Shown piece by piece: positions 45,089 through 54,477 of a stretch of 64,000 nt of DNA; position 1 is the first letter of the stretch; each line of letters starts with the position of its first letter. The notes beneath the pieces are model-generated. The model did not search any database and was not told the origin of the DNA. It saw only the letters and a program-made list of their open reading frames with translations. A program made the translations under genes and the position numbers. Origin of the DNA: Halomonas sp. 25-S5 (GTDB lineage Bacteria > Pseudomonadota > Gammaproteobacteria > Pseudomonadales > Halomonadaceae); assembly GCF_029889845.1 (NCBI RefSeq), contig NZ_JARANV010000007.1, positions 1 to 64,000 of the forward strand. Reading direction: 5' to 3'.

Positions 45089-46705
45089 ATGCAACTCAGA
45101 GAGAACAACATCCGCAAGCTCCCCGGCCAGACCTTCGATGCGCTGGTCATCGGTGGCGGTATCAACGGCGCCGCGGCGGCGGCGGCGCTGAGCGGAAAGG
45201 GGGCCAGGGTCGCGCTGATCGATCGCGGTGATTTTGCCGGCAGCACCAGCATGCACTCCTCCAACCTGGTGTGGGGTGGCATCAAGTACATGGAGAGCGG
45301 CGACTTCAAGCTGGTGCGCAAGCTGTGCAAGAGTCGCAACCACCTGATCAGGAGCTACCCCTCCACGGTCCAGGAGATCCGCTTCCTGACCACCATCAAC
45401 AAGGGCTTTCGCCATCATCCTCTCTATCCTTGGGCCGGTACCTGGCTTTATTGGCTGATGGGTAGTGCCTTCACGCGCAGGCCCAACTTCCTGCGTCCTG
45501 CGGGGATCAAGGCGCGTGAACCGATCATCGATACCCGCAATGCCCAGGGGGGCTTCGAGTATTCCGATGCCTACCTGCATGACAACGATGCGCGTTTCGT
45601 CTTCAATTTCGTGCGCGGTGCGCTGGATTTCGGCACCGTGGCCGCCAACTACGTCGAGTCACTGGGGGCGCGCCGTGAAGGCGATCTCTGGATCACCACG
45701 GTCCGCGACCGCACCGATGACCGTACCTTCGAGATTCGCTCCCGGGTGCTGATCAACGCGGCCGGCCCCTGGGTCGACCAGCACAACAGCCTCTCGGGAC
45801 AGCACACCGACCACCATCATGTCTTCTCCAAGGGCATCCACCTGATCGTGCCGCGGCTGACCGACAGCAAACGTGTGCTCGCCTTCTTCGCCGACGATGG
45901 TCGGCTGTTCTTCGTCATCCCCATGGGGCCGCGCACCTGTATCGGCACCACCGATACGCGGGTCGAGAAGCCCGAGGTCGGCGCGACGGAGGAGGATATC
46001 CGCTTCGTGCTCGATAACATCAACACCCGACTCGAGCTCGAGACGCCACTGGGCAAGGAGGACATCATCGCCACCCGTTGCGGCGTGCGCCCCCTGGCCG
46101 TCAAGCCCAGCGGCGGCGGCGACCGGGATTTTCTCAACCTGTCGCGCAAGCATGCCATCGACATCGACAGCGAGAAGCGCCACCTGAGCATCTTCGGCGG
46201 CAAGCTCACCGATTGTCTCAATGTCGGCGAGGAGGTGGTGGAGGAGGTGCGCCGGTTCGGTATCGAGATCCCGTTCCCGGACTATCGTTGGTACGGCGAG
46301 CCCGATGCCTCGGTTCGCGCGGCTTTCATGCATCAGGCACGGCTGATGGAGCTGGATGCCATGACCGGCGCCGAGGCCTCCGAGCCGCTCAGCTCTCGGT
46401 TGTGGCGCCGCTATGGCGCCCAGGCACTGGAGATGCTCGAGGACATCCGCCAGGATCCGCGCCAGGGCGAGGTGCTCATCGAAGGCACCGAATACCTGCG
46501 CTGCGAGCTGAAACTGGCCAGGCGCCGCGAGATGGTGACCAAGCTCGAGGACTTCCTGAGGCGACGCGCCAAGGTCTCGCTGGTGGTGCCCGAGGAGAGC
46601 ATCCGCCACTCGCCGGGACTGCGCGAAGCCTGCGATATCCTCTTCGACGACCAGGCCGAGGCACGCCTGCAGGAGTATCTGGAGACGGCGATACCCGAGC
46701 GTTGA
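45089..46705 (+). CDS. glpD2: Glycerol-3-phosphate dehydrogenase, second copy
   Basis: This 538-residue FAD enzyme oxidises glycerol-3-phosphate. The dinucleotide loop [20 protein letters not shown] lies at about 19-38, then [20 protein letters not shown] and a late [17 protein letters not shown]. It is clearly different from GlpD at 25202 across its length, so it is a separate paralog rather than a recent duplicate. Its place at the end of the glycerol importer operon suggests it serves incoming glycerol after GlpK. Confidence 0.93.
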   Translation: MQLRENNIRKLPGQTFDALVIGGGINGAAAAAALSGKGARVALIDRGDFAGSTSMHSSNLVWGGIKYMESGDFKLVRKLCKSRNHLIRSYPSTVQEIRFLTTINKGFRHHPLYPWAGTWLYWLMGSAFTRRPNFLRPAGIKAREPIIDTRNAQGGFEYSDAYLHDNDARFVFNFVRGALDFGTVAANYVESLGARREGDLWITTVRDRTDDRTFEIRSRVLINAAGPWVDQHNSLSGQHTDHHHVFSKGIHLIVPRLTDSKRVLAFFADDGRLFFVIPMGPRTCIGTTDTRVEKPEVGATEEDIRFVLDNINTRLELETPLGKEDIIATRCGVRPLAVKPSGGGDRDFLNLSRKHAIDIDSEKRHLSIFGGKLTDCLNVGEEVVEEVRRFGIEIPFPDYRWYGEPDASVRAAFMHQARLMELDAMTGAEASEPLSSRLWRRYGAQALEMLEDIRQDPRQGEVLIEGTEYLRCELKLARRREMVTKLEDFLRRRAKVSLVVPEESIRHSPGLREACDILFDDQAEARLQEYLETAIPER

Positions 46706-46787
46706 GGGACGAGAAGCTATTGGCGCAGCCAGGCTGATAGAATGCCGCGCGATTCCTTCCCCCTCGACCCTTCCGGAGCCCTGGACC

Positions 46788-48029
46788 ATGACCGACAACT
46801 CGGCGGCGGCCGCCATGCCCACCGACTCCCCGTTACGCACCCTGCTGACCGGGGCGCAGATGCTCTTCGTGGCCTTTGGCGCCCTGGTGCTGGTGCCGCT
46901 GCTCACCGGCCTGGACCCCAATGTGGCGCTGTTCACGGCGGGGATCGGCACCCTGATCTTCCATGGGGTGACCCGGGTCAGCGTGCCGGTCTTCCTGGCT
47001 TCGTCCTTTGCCTTTATCGCGCCCATCCAGGGCTCGGTGGCGAACTACGGCATTCCCGCCACCCTGGGGGGGCTGATGGTCGCCGGCCTGGTCTATGTGG
47101 TGATCTCCCAGTTCGTGCGCCTCAAGGGCACCGTCTGGCTGCATCGCCTGCTGCCACCAGTGGTGGTGGGGCCGGTGATCATGGTGATCGGCCTGGCCCT
47201 GGCCCCGGTGGCGGTGGACATGGCCACCGGCGAGACCAGTGAGAACATCGGCTACGGCGCGGCGATCTTCCTCTCCATGGCAAGCCTCTTGGTCACCCTG
47301 GTGCTGGCGGTGTTCGGCCGCGGCCTGATCCGCCTGATCCCGATCATGGGCGGTATCGTCACGGGCTATGCGCTGGCGCTGGTGATGGGCGTGGTGGACT
47401 TCACCCCGGTGCAGGAATCGGCCTGGCTGTCGCTGCCGTCGTTCACCGCGCCGAGCTTCCACTGGGCGGCGATCCTGTTCATGATCCCGGTCGCCATCGC
47501 CCCGGCGGTGGAGCATATCGGTGACATGGTCGCCATCGGCTCGGTGACCCGCAGGAACTACCTGGAGAAGCCCGGCCTGCATCGCACCCTGCTGGGCGAT
47601 GGCCTGGCCACCACCGCCGCGGCGATCTTCGGCGGACCGCCCAACACCACCTACTCCGAGGTCACCGGGGCCGTGACCCTGACCCGAGCCTTCGACCCCC
47701 GGATCATGGTGGTCGCCGCCTGCATCGCCATCGTCCTGGCTTTCGTCGGCAAGCTCGGCGCGCTGCTGCAGACCATCCCGGGGCCGGTGATGGGCGGCAT
47801 CATGACCCTGCTCTTCGGCTCCATCGCCGTGGTCGGCATGAACACCCTGGTGCGCGCCGGCAAGCCGCTCACCGCGCCGCGCAACCTGGTGGTGGTCTCC
47901 CTGGTGCTGGTCTTCGGCATCGGCGGCATGCAGTTCGGCAACGGCCAGTTCACCCTGCAGGGGGTCAGCCTCGCCGCCCTGGTCGGCATCGTCCTCAACT
48001 GGGTGCTGCCCCGCGCCGACGAGGAGTGA
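46788..48029 (+). CDS. Uracil/xanthine permease, NCS2 family
   Basis: This 413-residue permease belongs to the UraA/SLC23 branch. Features are [20 protein letters not shown], then [58 protein letters not shown] and [19 protein letters not shown]. The [11 protein letters not shown] motifs are typical of UraA-type uracil transporters. Uracil is the most likely substrate, and would feed upp at 37.9 kb. It is followed by a convergent PuuR-like regulator. Confidence 0.9.
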   Translation: MTDNSAAAAMPTDSPLRTLLTGAQMLFVAFGALVLVPLLTGLDPNVALFTAGIGTLIFHGVTRVSVPVFLASSFAFIAPIQGSVANYGIPATLGGLMVAGLVYVVISQFVRLKGTVWLHRLLPPVVVGPVIMVIGLALAPVAVDMATGETSENIGYGAAIFLSMASLLVTLVLAVFGRGLIRLIPIMGGIVTGYALALVMGVVDFTPVQESAWLSLPSFTAPSFHWAAILFMIPVAIAPAVEHIGDMVAIGSVTRRNYLEKPGLHRTLLGDGLATTAAAIFGGPPNTTYSEVTGAVTLTRAFDPRIMVVAACIAIVLAFVGKLGALLQTIPGPVMGGIMTLLFGSIAVVGMNTLVRAGKPLTAPRNLVVVSLVLVFGIGGMQFGNGQFTLQGVSLAALVGIVLNWVLPRADEE

Positions 48030-48035
48030 TAGCGC

Positions 48036-48671
48036 TCAGGCGTGATGCAGTTCCTGGCCCGCGTCGGAGAAGGTCGGCGGGGTGCTGGCGCTGACGATCA
48101 CGCACTCCTCGTTGCCGGGGTTGCGGAAGCGGTGGGGCAGGCGGGAGTCGAAATAGTAGGCGTCGCCCGCGCTCAGCACCCCCACCCCGCCATTCACGGT
48201 GATCTCGATCTGCCCCGCGATCACCACGCCGCCTTCCTCGCCGTCATGCTCCAGCATCTCCTCGCCGCTGTCGGCCCCGGGTGGGTAGCGCTCGTGGATG
48301 ATCGACATGCGCCGGTCGGGCCGCCGGGCGGCCACCAGTCGCCAGGAGAGCTTGCCGTCGCCGATCTCGGTCAGCTCGCCCCTCCGGTAGAAGGGTTGTG
48401 GCTGGCTCGGTTCGTCGCCGGCGAAGAAGGCGCTGATCGACACCGGCAGGGCGTCGAGTATCTTCTTCAGCGAACTCACCGACGGGCTGACGTTGTTCTG
48501 CTCGACCAGCGAGATGGTGCTGTTGGTGACCCCGGCCCGCTTGGCCAGTTCACGCTGGGAAAATCCGCGCGACAGCCGCAGCTGCTTGAGCCGGGCGCCG
48601 ACATCGAATGCCTCGTCCATGGGTCGGTCCTTGCCGCGGCCGTTGCCGCATTCGTGGAATATTTTCAACAT
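48036..48671 (-). CDS. PuuR-like regulator: HTH plus cupin
   Basis: The 211-residue regulator has an XRE-type helix-turn-helix (ARLKQLRLSRGFSQRELAKR, then AGVTNSTISLVEQNNVSP) and a C-terminal cupin domain (EMLEHDGEEGGVVIAGQIEI, AGDAYYFDSRLPHRFRNPGN). The closing CVIVSASTPPTF matches PuuR, the E. coli putrescine-regulon repressor. I placed the start at 48671, where AAGGAGGT lies five bases upstream; MDEAFDV at 48620 is the other good candidate. The effector is unknown, and no polyamine catabolic genes are adjacent. Confidence 0.85.
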   Translation of the reverse strand: MLKIFHECGNGRGKDRPMDEAFDVGARLKQLRLSRGFSQRELAKRAGVTNSTISLVEQNNVSPSVSSLKKILDALPVSISAFFAGDEPSQPQPFYRRGELTEIGDGKLSWRLVAARRPDRRMSIIHERYPPGADSGEEMLEHDGEEGGVVIAGQIEITVNGGVGVLSAGDAYYFDSRLPHRFRNPGNEECVIVSASTPPTFSDAGQELHHA

Positions 48672-48813
48672 AGTGTACCTCCTTGGCGGCACGGGGATAA
48701 GCCACGGCTTGACCGGCGTCAGGACAGGGCGCCAGCGTGGACGGCCGGCATGGCACCCGCCGCCGGGCTGAGGCATCATGACTCACGACATGACCGATTC
48801 GTCAGGAGAGCCG

Positions 48814-49995
48814 ATGATCACCCGAGACGACCTCACCGGCCTGATCCTGGCCGGTGGCCAGGGGCGCCGGATGGGCGGTCGCGACAAGGGGCTCGAACCC
48901 TTCGCCGGTCGCCCGCTGGTAGCCCACGTTCGCGAGCGCCTGGCGGGGCGGGTCGCCGAGGTGCTGATCAACGCCAACCGCAATGCCGAGGCCTATGCCC
49001 CACTGGCCGATCGCGTGATCCAGGATGCCGAGGGCGGCTTCCAGGGTCCGCTGATGGGCATTTATAGCGGCCTGCAGGCCGCGCGCACCCCCTGGCTGCT
49101 GGTGGTGCCCTGCGACACTCCGGCCCTGCCCCGGGATCTAGTGGATCGGATGGTGGAACGCCTGGTGGCCGGCGAGTGCGATATTGCCGTGGCCTTCGAC
49201 GGCGAGCGCCTGCATCCGGTGGTGGCACTGATCCGCACCGCCCTGGTTGATGACCTGGCGGCGGCCCTGGCCGACGGCGAGCGCAAGATCGATCGCTGGT
49301 ACGCCCGCCACGCCTGGTGCCGGGTGGACGTCAGCGACTGCCCCGATGCCTTCGCCAACCTCAATACCGATGACGAGAAGCAGCGGCTTGAGCGCGCCCT
49401 GAACGATGGTGTACCGCGGCGCCTCCCCTTCGACGACGACCTGCCACTGCTCGGCATCGCCGCCTGGAGCGGTACCGGCAAGACCACCCTGCTGGAGCAG
49501 TTGCTGCCGCGCCTCGGCGCGCGGGGCCTGCGGGTGGCGGTGATCAAACATGCCCACCACGCCTTCGATGTCGACCAGCCCGGCAAGGACAGCCACCGCC
49601 TGCGCCAGGCCGGCGCCTCGCCGATGCTGGTGGCGTCCCGCGCCCGGGTGGCGCTGATGATGGAGACCCCCGGGCGCGAGGAGGCCGATCTGGCCGAGCT
49701 CATCGACATGGTGCGTCCCCAGCATCCCGACCTGGTGTTGGTGGAAGGCTTCAAGGCCTGGCCGCTGCCCAAGCTCGAGCTCCATCGCCCGGAGGTGGGC
49801 AAGTCGCTGCGCGTCGCCGAGGACCCCTGGGTGCGCGCCGTGGCTAGCGACGCCTCCCTCGCGCTGCCCGAGGGTGTCGAAGCGCTGGACCTCAATGACC
49901 TCGAGGCCCTCACCGACTGGATTGCTGCCTGGCCAGCCCGCTGGCCGAGCCGCCAGCTGCCCCGCGAGCACAAGTGCGAGGAGGCCGCGCCATGA
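48814..49995 (+). CDS. mobA: MobA-MobB fusion, molybdopterin guanylyltransferase
   Basis: The 393-residue protein joins two molybdenum-cofactor proteins. MobA (about 1-200) links GMP to molybdopterin; it has LILAGGQGRRMGGRDKG and VVPCDTPALPRDLV. MobB (about 210-393) is a GTP-binding adaptor with P-loop AAWSGTGKTT (216-225) and VLVEGFKAWPLPKLEL. AGGAGA precedes the ATG at 48814; two upstream in-frame ATGs (48778, 48790) lack this. The stop overlaps the moeA start by four bases. Confidence 0.92.
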   Translation: MITRDDLTGLILAGGQGRRMGGRDKGLEPFAGRPLVAHVRERLAGRVAEVLINANRNAEAYAPLADRVIQDAEGGFQGPLMGIYSGLQAARTPWLLVVPCDTPALPRDLVDRMVERLVAGECDIAVAFDGERLHPVVALIRTALVDDLAAALADGERKIDRWYARHAWCRVDVSDCPDAFANLNTDDEKQRLERALNDGVPRRLPFDDDLPLLGIAAWSGTGKTTLLEQLLPRLGARGLRVAVIKHAHHAFDVDQPGKDSHRLRQAGASPMLVASRARVALMMETPGREEADLAELIDMVRPQHPDLVLVEGFKAWPLPKLELHRPEVGKSLRVAEDPWVRAVASDASLALPEGVEALDLNDLEALTDWIAAWPARWPSRQLPREHKCEEAAP

Positions 49996-51245
49996 CGCTC
50001 TCCTGCTTCGATCTCGGCGAGCGGATGCTCCCGGTGGCGGAGGCGCGCGCGCGCCTGGCCGGCCTCGTCGAGGCGCCGCTGCCCGCCGAACGAGTGGCGC
50101 TGGGCGAGCTCCACGGCCGGGTGCTGGCTGAGGACGCGGTCTCGCCCATCGACGTGCCCCAGAACACCAATGCCGCCATGGACGGCATCGCCCTGGCCTG
50201 GCCGGCGGACGACGAGTGGCCCGGCGAGTGGCGAGTCGTCGGCGAGGTGCTCGCCGGCAGGCGCCGTGAAGAGCCGCTGGGTGAGAGCGAGTGCGTGCGC
50301 ATCACCACCGGGGCGCCGCTGCCGCCGGGCGCCGACACAGTGATCATGCTCGAGCAGCTCGAGGCGCGCGGCGAGACGGTGGTGGTCAATCACCCCGAAC
50401 GCGTCAGGCCCGGTCAGAATGTACGCCAGGCCGGCGAGGACATCCCCCGGGGCCAGACGGCGTTGCATGCCGGTACGCGGCTGGGGGCGGCCGAACTGGG
50501 CCTGCTGGCCTCGCTTGGCCTGGTTGATGCGAGCGTGCATCGTCGCCCGCGGGTGGCGATCTTTTCCACCGGCGACGAGGTGACGGCGCCCGGGAAACCG
50601 CTGCCCCCGGCGGGCATCTTCGATGCCAACCGCTATACCCTGGCCGGCCTGCTGGCCGAGCAGGGTGCCGAGTTGCTCGACCTGGGCATCCTTCCCGACG
50701 ACCGGGAAGCCATGGTCGCGGCCCTGACTGATGCCGCCGGGCGGGCCGACATGGTGATCACCAGCGGCGGCGTGTCGGTGGGCCACGCCGACTTCACCCG
50801 CGCAGCGCTGGAGGCGGTTGGCCGCCTGGCGTTCTGGCGCATCGCCATCCGCCCCGGGCGTCCCCTGGCCTGTGGCCTGCTGGGCGAACGGGGTGTGCCC
50901 TTCCTGGGGCTGCCCGGCAACCCGGTGGCGGTGATGGTGACCTTCCTGCAATTCGTGGCGCCGCTGTTGTCCAAGTTGCAGGGCAGGCCGCTGCACGAGC
51001 CCGAGCGGCTGTTCGCCATCGCCGACGAGGCCCTGAAGAGCCGTCTCGGGCGCACCGACTTCCTGCGCGGCCGCTACCACGCCGACGCCGAGGGCCGCCT
51101 GCACGTGTGCAGCACCGGCGCCCAGGGCTCCGGGATCCTGTCCTCGATGGTGGCGGCCAACTGCCTGATCGAGCTCACCGACGACCGCAAGGGGGCGGCC
51201 CCGGGCGAGATGGTGAGCATCCAACCCCTTCATCGACTGCCATGA
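49992..51245 (+). CDS. moeA: Molybdopterin molybdenumtransferase
   Basis: MoeA inserts molybdate into adenylated molybdopterin. The 417-residue protein has [58 protein letters not shown] with the central [11 protein letters not shown], and [15 protein letters not shown] with [13 protein letters not shown]. These are the MoeA motifs in order. The start at 49992 (ATGA overlap with mobAB, preceded by GAGGAGG) is preferred. It is the second gene of the molybdenum cofactor operon. Confidence 0.95.
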   Translation: MTLSCFDLGERMLPVAEARARLAGLVEAPLPAERVALGELHGRVLAEDAVSPIDVPQNTNAAMDGIALAWPADDEWPGEWRVVGEVLAGRRREEPLGESECVRITTGAPLPPGADTVIMLEQLEARGETVVVNHPERVRPGQNVRQAGEDIPRGQTALHAGTRLGAAELGLLASLGLVDASVHRRPRVAIFSTGDEVTAPGKPLPPAGIFDANRYTLAGLLAEQGAELLDLGILPDDREAMVAALTDAAGRADMVITSGGVSVGHADFTRAALEAVGRLAFWRIAIRPGRPLACGLLGERGVPFLGLPGNPVAVMVTFLQFVAPLLSKLQGRPLHEPERLFAIADEALKSRLGRTDFLRGRYHADAEGRLHVCSTGAQGSGILSSMVAANCLIELTDDRKGAAPGEMVSIQPLHRLP

Positions 51246-51258
51246 GACGCTGACCCCC

Positions 51259-52119
51259 ATGCCTCTGTCCAACCAGCCACTGACCCATCTCAATGCCCGC
51301 GGCGAGGCCCACATGGTCGACGTCGCCGACAAGCCGGAGAGCCGCCGCGAGGCCAGCGCCTCGGGCCTCATCCGCATGCAGCCCGAGACCCTGGCGCTGC
51401 TCTCCGAGGGTGGCCTGCCCAAGGGCGATGTGCTGGCTACGGCGCGCATCGCCGGCATCCAGGCCGCCAAGCGAACTCACGAGCTGATCCCGCTCTGCCA
51501 TGCCCTGGCACTGTCGAAGGTCGCCATCGACTTCGCGCTCGACGAGCCCGAGTCCTGTGTCCATGTCACCGCCACCTGTCGCCTCAACGGGCGGACCGGG
51601 GTGGAGATGGAGGCGTTGACCGCGGTCTCGGTGGCCTGCCTGACCCTCTATGACATGTGCAAGGCCGTGGACAAGGGCATGGAAATTGGCGCCATCCACC
51701 TCGACACCAAGGCCGGTGGCAAGTCCGGCGATTATCGGCGCGAACAGGCCCGGGGAGAGCGAGCGGTGGCGCCCTCCATCATCGAGTCTGCCCCGTCGCC
51801 GATCGTCACCGGCGAGGGCGCCTCCGGCGAGGTCTCGGTGGGGCAGCGTTGCGACATCGCCGCGCCCTGCATCCTCGTCAAGTGCCTGGCCGAACTGCGT
51901 GAGCGTCTCGGCATCGGCGATGTCTCGGTCCCCTTTGATCGCTTGCCGAGTTCCGACGTGGCCGGCCTCAAGACCGCGCTCAAGGCGATGGATCCACGTT
52001 TCGAAGGCCTCGATCAGGGCCGCGTCCTGTGTGCCGTCAATCAGGTGATGGCCGGCGATGCCACGCCGCTGACCGACAACGACGAGGTCGCCTTCTTTCC
52101 CCCGGTGACCGGAGGCTGA
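51259..52119 (+). CDS. moaC: MoaC-MoaD fusion protein
   Basis: The 286-residue protein combines two enzymes of the cofactor pathway. Residues about 1-165 are MoaC (cyclic pyranopterin monophosphate synthase), with [32 protein letters not shown], and the active-site [21 protein letters not shown] ~40-residue linker leads into MoaD (about 204-286), the ubiquitin-like sulfur carrier, with LLxLR-like [32 protein letters not shown] and the C-terminal FFPPVTGG that must end in Gly-Gly. No separate moaD exists in the operon, so the fusion is the only MoaD here. Confidence 0.93.
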   Translation: MPLSNQPLTHLNARGEAHMVDVADKPESRREASASGLIRMQPETLALLSEGGLPKGDVLATARIAGIQAAKRTHELIPLCHALALSKVAIDFALDEPESCVHVTATCRLNGRTGVEMEALTAVSVACLTLYDMCKAVDKGMEIGAIHLDTKAGGKSGDYRREQARGERAVAPSIIESAPSPIVTGEGASGEVSVGQRCDIAAPCILVKCLAELRERLGIGDVSVPFDRLPSSDVAGLKTALKAMDPRFEGLDQGRVLCAVNQVMAGDATPLTDNDEVAFFPPVTGG

Positions 52120-52122
52120 GCG

Positions 52123-52575
52123 ATGATCCGCGTGCAGGAAAGCCACTTCGATGCTGGCGCTGAACAGCGCGCCCTGCTCGAGGGGCGCAGCGACATCGGG
52201 GCGGTGGTGAGCTTCACCGGCCTGGTGCGTGACTTCAACGAGCGCCCCGAGGTCCAGGCGCTGACCCTGGAGCACTATCCAGGCATGACCGAGGCGGCCC
52301 TCGGCGAGATCGTCGAGCAAGCGCGGGCTCGCTGGCCGCTTCAGGGTGTGACCGTGATCCACCGGATTGGACGCCTCGCCCCCTCAGACCCTATCGTATT
52401 GGTAGTGGTCGCCAGCGCCCATCGACGCGCCGCCTTCGAGGCCTGCGACTTCATCATGGATTACCTCAAGACCCGCGCGCCTTTCTGGAAGAAGGAGCAT
52501 ACCGCCAGCGGGGACTACTGGGTTTCGGAGCGCGACGGGGACCATCATGATGCCCGTCGCTGGGAGATGTCTTGA
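52123..52575 (+). CDS. moaE: Molybdopterin synthase catalytic subunit MoaE
   Basis: MoaE uses sulfur carried by the MoaD C-terminus to make molybdopterin dithiolene. The 150-residue protein has [54 protein letters not shown] and the catalytic lysines in [11 protein letters not shown]. Its partner MoaD is the C-terminal half of the preceding fusion, which lies three bases upstream. The stop overlaps the moaA start by one base. Confidence 0.96.
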   Translation: MIRVQESHFDAGAEQRALLEGRSDIGAVVSFTGLVRDFNERPEVQALTLEHYPGMTEAALGEIVEQARARWPLQGVTVIHRIGRLAPSDPIVLVVVASAHRRAAFEACDFIMDYLKTRAPFWKKEHTASGDYWVSERDGDHHDARRWEMS

Positions 52576-53567
52576 TGACCGATGAGCTGATCGACGACTT
52601 CGGCAGGCGAGTGCGCTACGTGCGCATCTCGGTCACCGATCGCTGCGATTTTCGCTGCGTCTACTGCATGAGTGAGGAGATGACCTTCCTGCCGCGTGCC
52701 CAGGTGCTGACCCTGGAGGAACTGGCGATGGTCGCCCGGGCCTTCACCGAGATGGGCGTGGAGAAGGTCCGCCTGACCGGGGGCGAACCGCTGGTGCGGC
52801 GTGATATCGATCGTCTCGTCGGTGATATCGGGGCGCTGCCGGGGCTCAAGGACTTTGCCATGACCACCAATGGCGCCAGCCTGCCCAAATTCGCCGCTCG
52901 CCTGCGCGAGGGAGGGCTCAAGCGTCTCAATATCAGCCTCGACTCCCTGGATCCCGAGCGCTTCCGTCATCTCACCCGCACCGGCGACCTGCACAAGGTC
53001 ATCGACGGCATTCGTGCCGCGCGTGATGCCGGTTTCGAGCGCATCAAGCTCAATGCCGTGATCCTCAAGGGACGCAACGACGACGAAGTACTGGACCTCG
53101 TCGATTTCGCGCGTGACGAGGGCCTCGATATCAGCTTCATCGAGGAGATGCCGCTGGGCGACGTATCGGACCACTCCCGTGCCGAGACCTTCTGTTCCAG
53201 CGACGAGGTACAGGCGCGCATCGAGGCCCGCCACGAACTGATCCCCACCACCGAGTCGACCCTCGGGCCGTCGCGCTACTTCATGATGCCCGACAGCGAT
53301 TCCCGGGTCGGCTTCATCTCGCCCCACAGCCACAACTTCTGCGACACCTGCAACCGGGTTCGTGTCACCGTGGAAGGGCGTCTGCTGCTGTGCCTCGGCA
53401 ACGAGCACTCCGTGGACCTGCGCGCCGTGCTGCGCCGCTACCCCGGCGATATCGAGGCGCTGAAGCAGGCCATCGTGCGCGCCATGCCGCTCAAGCCCGA
53501 GCGGCATCACTTCACCACCGACGGCGATGTCCAGGTGGTTCGCTTCATGAACATGACCGGCGGCTGA
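52575..53567 (+). CDS. moaA: GTP 3',8-cyclase MoaA
   Basis: This radical-SAM enzyme makes the first molybdenum cofactor intermediate from GTP. The 330-residue protein has the N-terminal [4Fe-4S] motif with Cys24, Cys28 and Cys31 ([12 protein letters not shown]), [18 protein letters not shown], and the C-terminal second cluster [20 protein letters not shown]. It ends in the conserved Gly-Gly (NMTGG) needed for activation in relatives. The start is the ATG sharing its first base with the moaE stop, preceded by GGGAGA; a terminator-like hairpin follows. Confidence 0.96.
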   Translation: MTDELIDDFGRRVRYVRISVTDRCDFRCVYCMSEEMTFLPRAQVLTLEELAMVARAFTEMGVEKVRLTGGEPLVRRDIDRLVGDIGALPGLKDFAMTTNGASLPKFAARLREGGLKRLNISLDSLDPERFRHLTRTGDLHKVIDGIRAARDAGFERIKLNAVILKGRNDDEVLDLVDFARDEGLDISFIEEMPLGDVSDHSRAETFCSSDEVQARIEARHELIPTTESTLGPSRYFMMPDSDSRVGFISPHSHNFCDTCNRVRVTVEGRLLLCLGNEHSVDLRAVLRRYPGDIEALKQAIVRAMPLKPERHHFTTDGDVQVVRFMNMTGG

Positions 53568-53912
53568 ACTGCAGCCCCTCAGGGTCAGACCCCGGCCAAG
53601 CCGCCAAGCCCATCATGGTGCGCTTCTCCAGCGGGGTTGCCCTCCACCGGGGCTGACCCAAGGGCGAAGCACTACGCCGACAGCATGGCACAACGGGCGA
53701 CATCACGATGTCGCCCGTTTGCTGGTTGGCAGGGGCAATCCTTTCGGGATATCGTGAATCACGCTTAGCTGCTTGCCGTTGGGGGTGGCAATTTTCCCTT
53801 TCTTTCTTCCGCTTTTTCCCACGACTTTCCTTGCCAATGTGTCGCAAGTGCATATACTTTCAACGTGTCATTACACAACGCAACCGTCCAACATTCGGCA
53901 TGGAGACCGCCA
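53568..53912. other. Intergenic region after moaA
   Basis: It holds a partial copy of the GGGTCAGACCCC palindrome at about 53582, the moaA terminator hairpin at 53692, and an AT-richer stretch with CATATACT before the H-NS-like gene, which probably contains its promoter. No coding frame is convincing. Confidence 0.6.
53692..53720 (+). terminator. Terminator of the moa operon
   Basis: AACGGGCGACATC and GATGTCGCCCGTT pair as a thirteen-base stem with a two-base loop, followed by TGCTGG. It lies about 125 bases after moaA. The T-run is short, but the stem is strong and perfect. Confidence 0.7.
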
Positions 53913-54203
53913 ATGTCCAGCGAATCCCTGGAGCGCATCGCCCGCAACAAGAACGTGGCTCGTGCCGCGGCACGCCAGCTGAGCATGGAACAGCTTCGCA
54001 AGCTGGCCGAGGTCATCGGAGAAGTCATCGAGCAGAAGAAGGACGAGGAAGTTCAGCGCCAGGAAGAAGAAGTCGAGAAGGCCAAAAAGCTCGCCGAGAT
54101 CCGCGAGCAGATCAATGAAGCCGGCCTTTCCCTGGATGATCTGGTGACCGAACAGCCCAAGCGCAAGCGCGGTCGCCCACCGAAGAACGCCAGCAAGGCC
54201 TGA
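53913..54203 (+). CDS. Short H-NS-like nucleoid protein with AT-hook
   Basis: The 96-residue product resembles the N-terminal oligomerisation part of H-NS-family proteins (IARNKNVARAAARQLSMEQL, RKLAEVIGEVIEQKK), with a long charged coiled coil (EEVQRQEEEVEKAKKLAEIR). It then ends in KRKRGRPPKNASKA, an AT-hook motif. The usual H-NS C-terminal TWTGRGR-type domain is absent and the frame stops cleanly. Dimerisation plus an AT-hook suggests a small AT-binding chromatin protein. The start at 53913 follows GGAGA; the coordinate-shifted upstream ATG at 53865 lacks a site. Confidence 0.75.
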   Translation: MSSESLERIARNKNVARAAARQLSMEQLRKLAEVIGEVIEQKKDEEVQRQEEEVEKAKKLAEIREQINEAGLSLDDLVTEQPKRKRGRPPKNASKA

Positions 54204-54288
54204 GGTGGGGTATTCCCGTCACCGCGCCTTGCCATCAGGGCGCGGTGAGGGCAGGGCTCCTGCTTCGACTTGCTGAGCGATGGGGTGC

Positions 54289-54427
54289 CCTTGTGGGAGC
54301 GGTGCTTGCACGGCGATGGTGTGCCCTCCGCCTATCGCGCTGCAAGCAGTGCTCCTACAACCCTGTGTAGGCTTTGAGGCCCTTGTGGGAGCGGTCGGTT
54401 CGACGCTTCGACTTGCACCGCGATTCT
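54289..54427. repeat. REP-like elements (paired and single)
   Basis: TTGTGGGAGCGGTGCTTGCA (54291-54310) faces an inverted partner ending GCAAGCAGTGCTCCTACAA (54342-54360), a REP pair like the Pseudomonas GTGGGAGC type. A third unit, TTGTGGGAGCGG with a 3' TTGCACCGCGAT, lies at about 54383-54424. They fill the gap between the H-NS-like gene and rnj. I see no matching copies elsewhere in the window. Confidence 0.75.
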
Positions 54428-54477
54428 TGCCTTCCTCATAGCGACAAGAAGCTCTCTTCCACCAGCGAAAGCTCCCC

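Noticed and set aside
43226-45580. 784-residue antisense frame over glpV and the glpD2 start
   Set aside because: It is caused by codon bias of glpV; there is no ribosome site or domain.
49062-51470. 802-residue antisense frame over mobAB and moeA
   Set aside because: It opposes two certain genes and shows low-complexity Ser/Arg composition.
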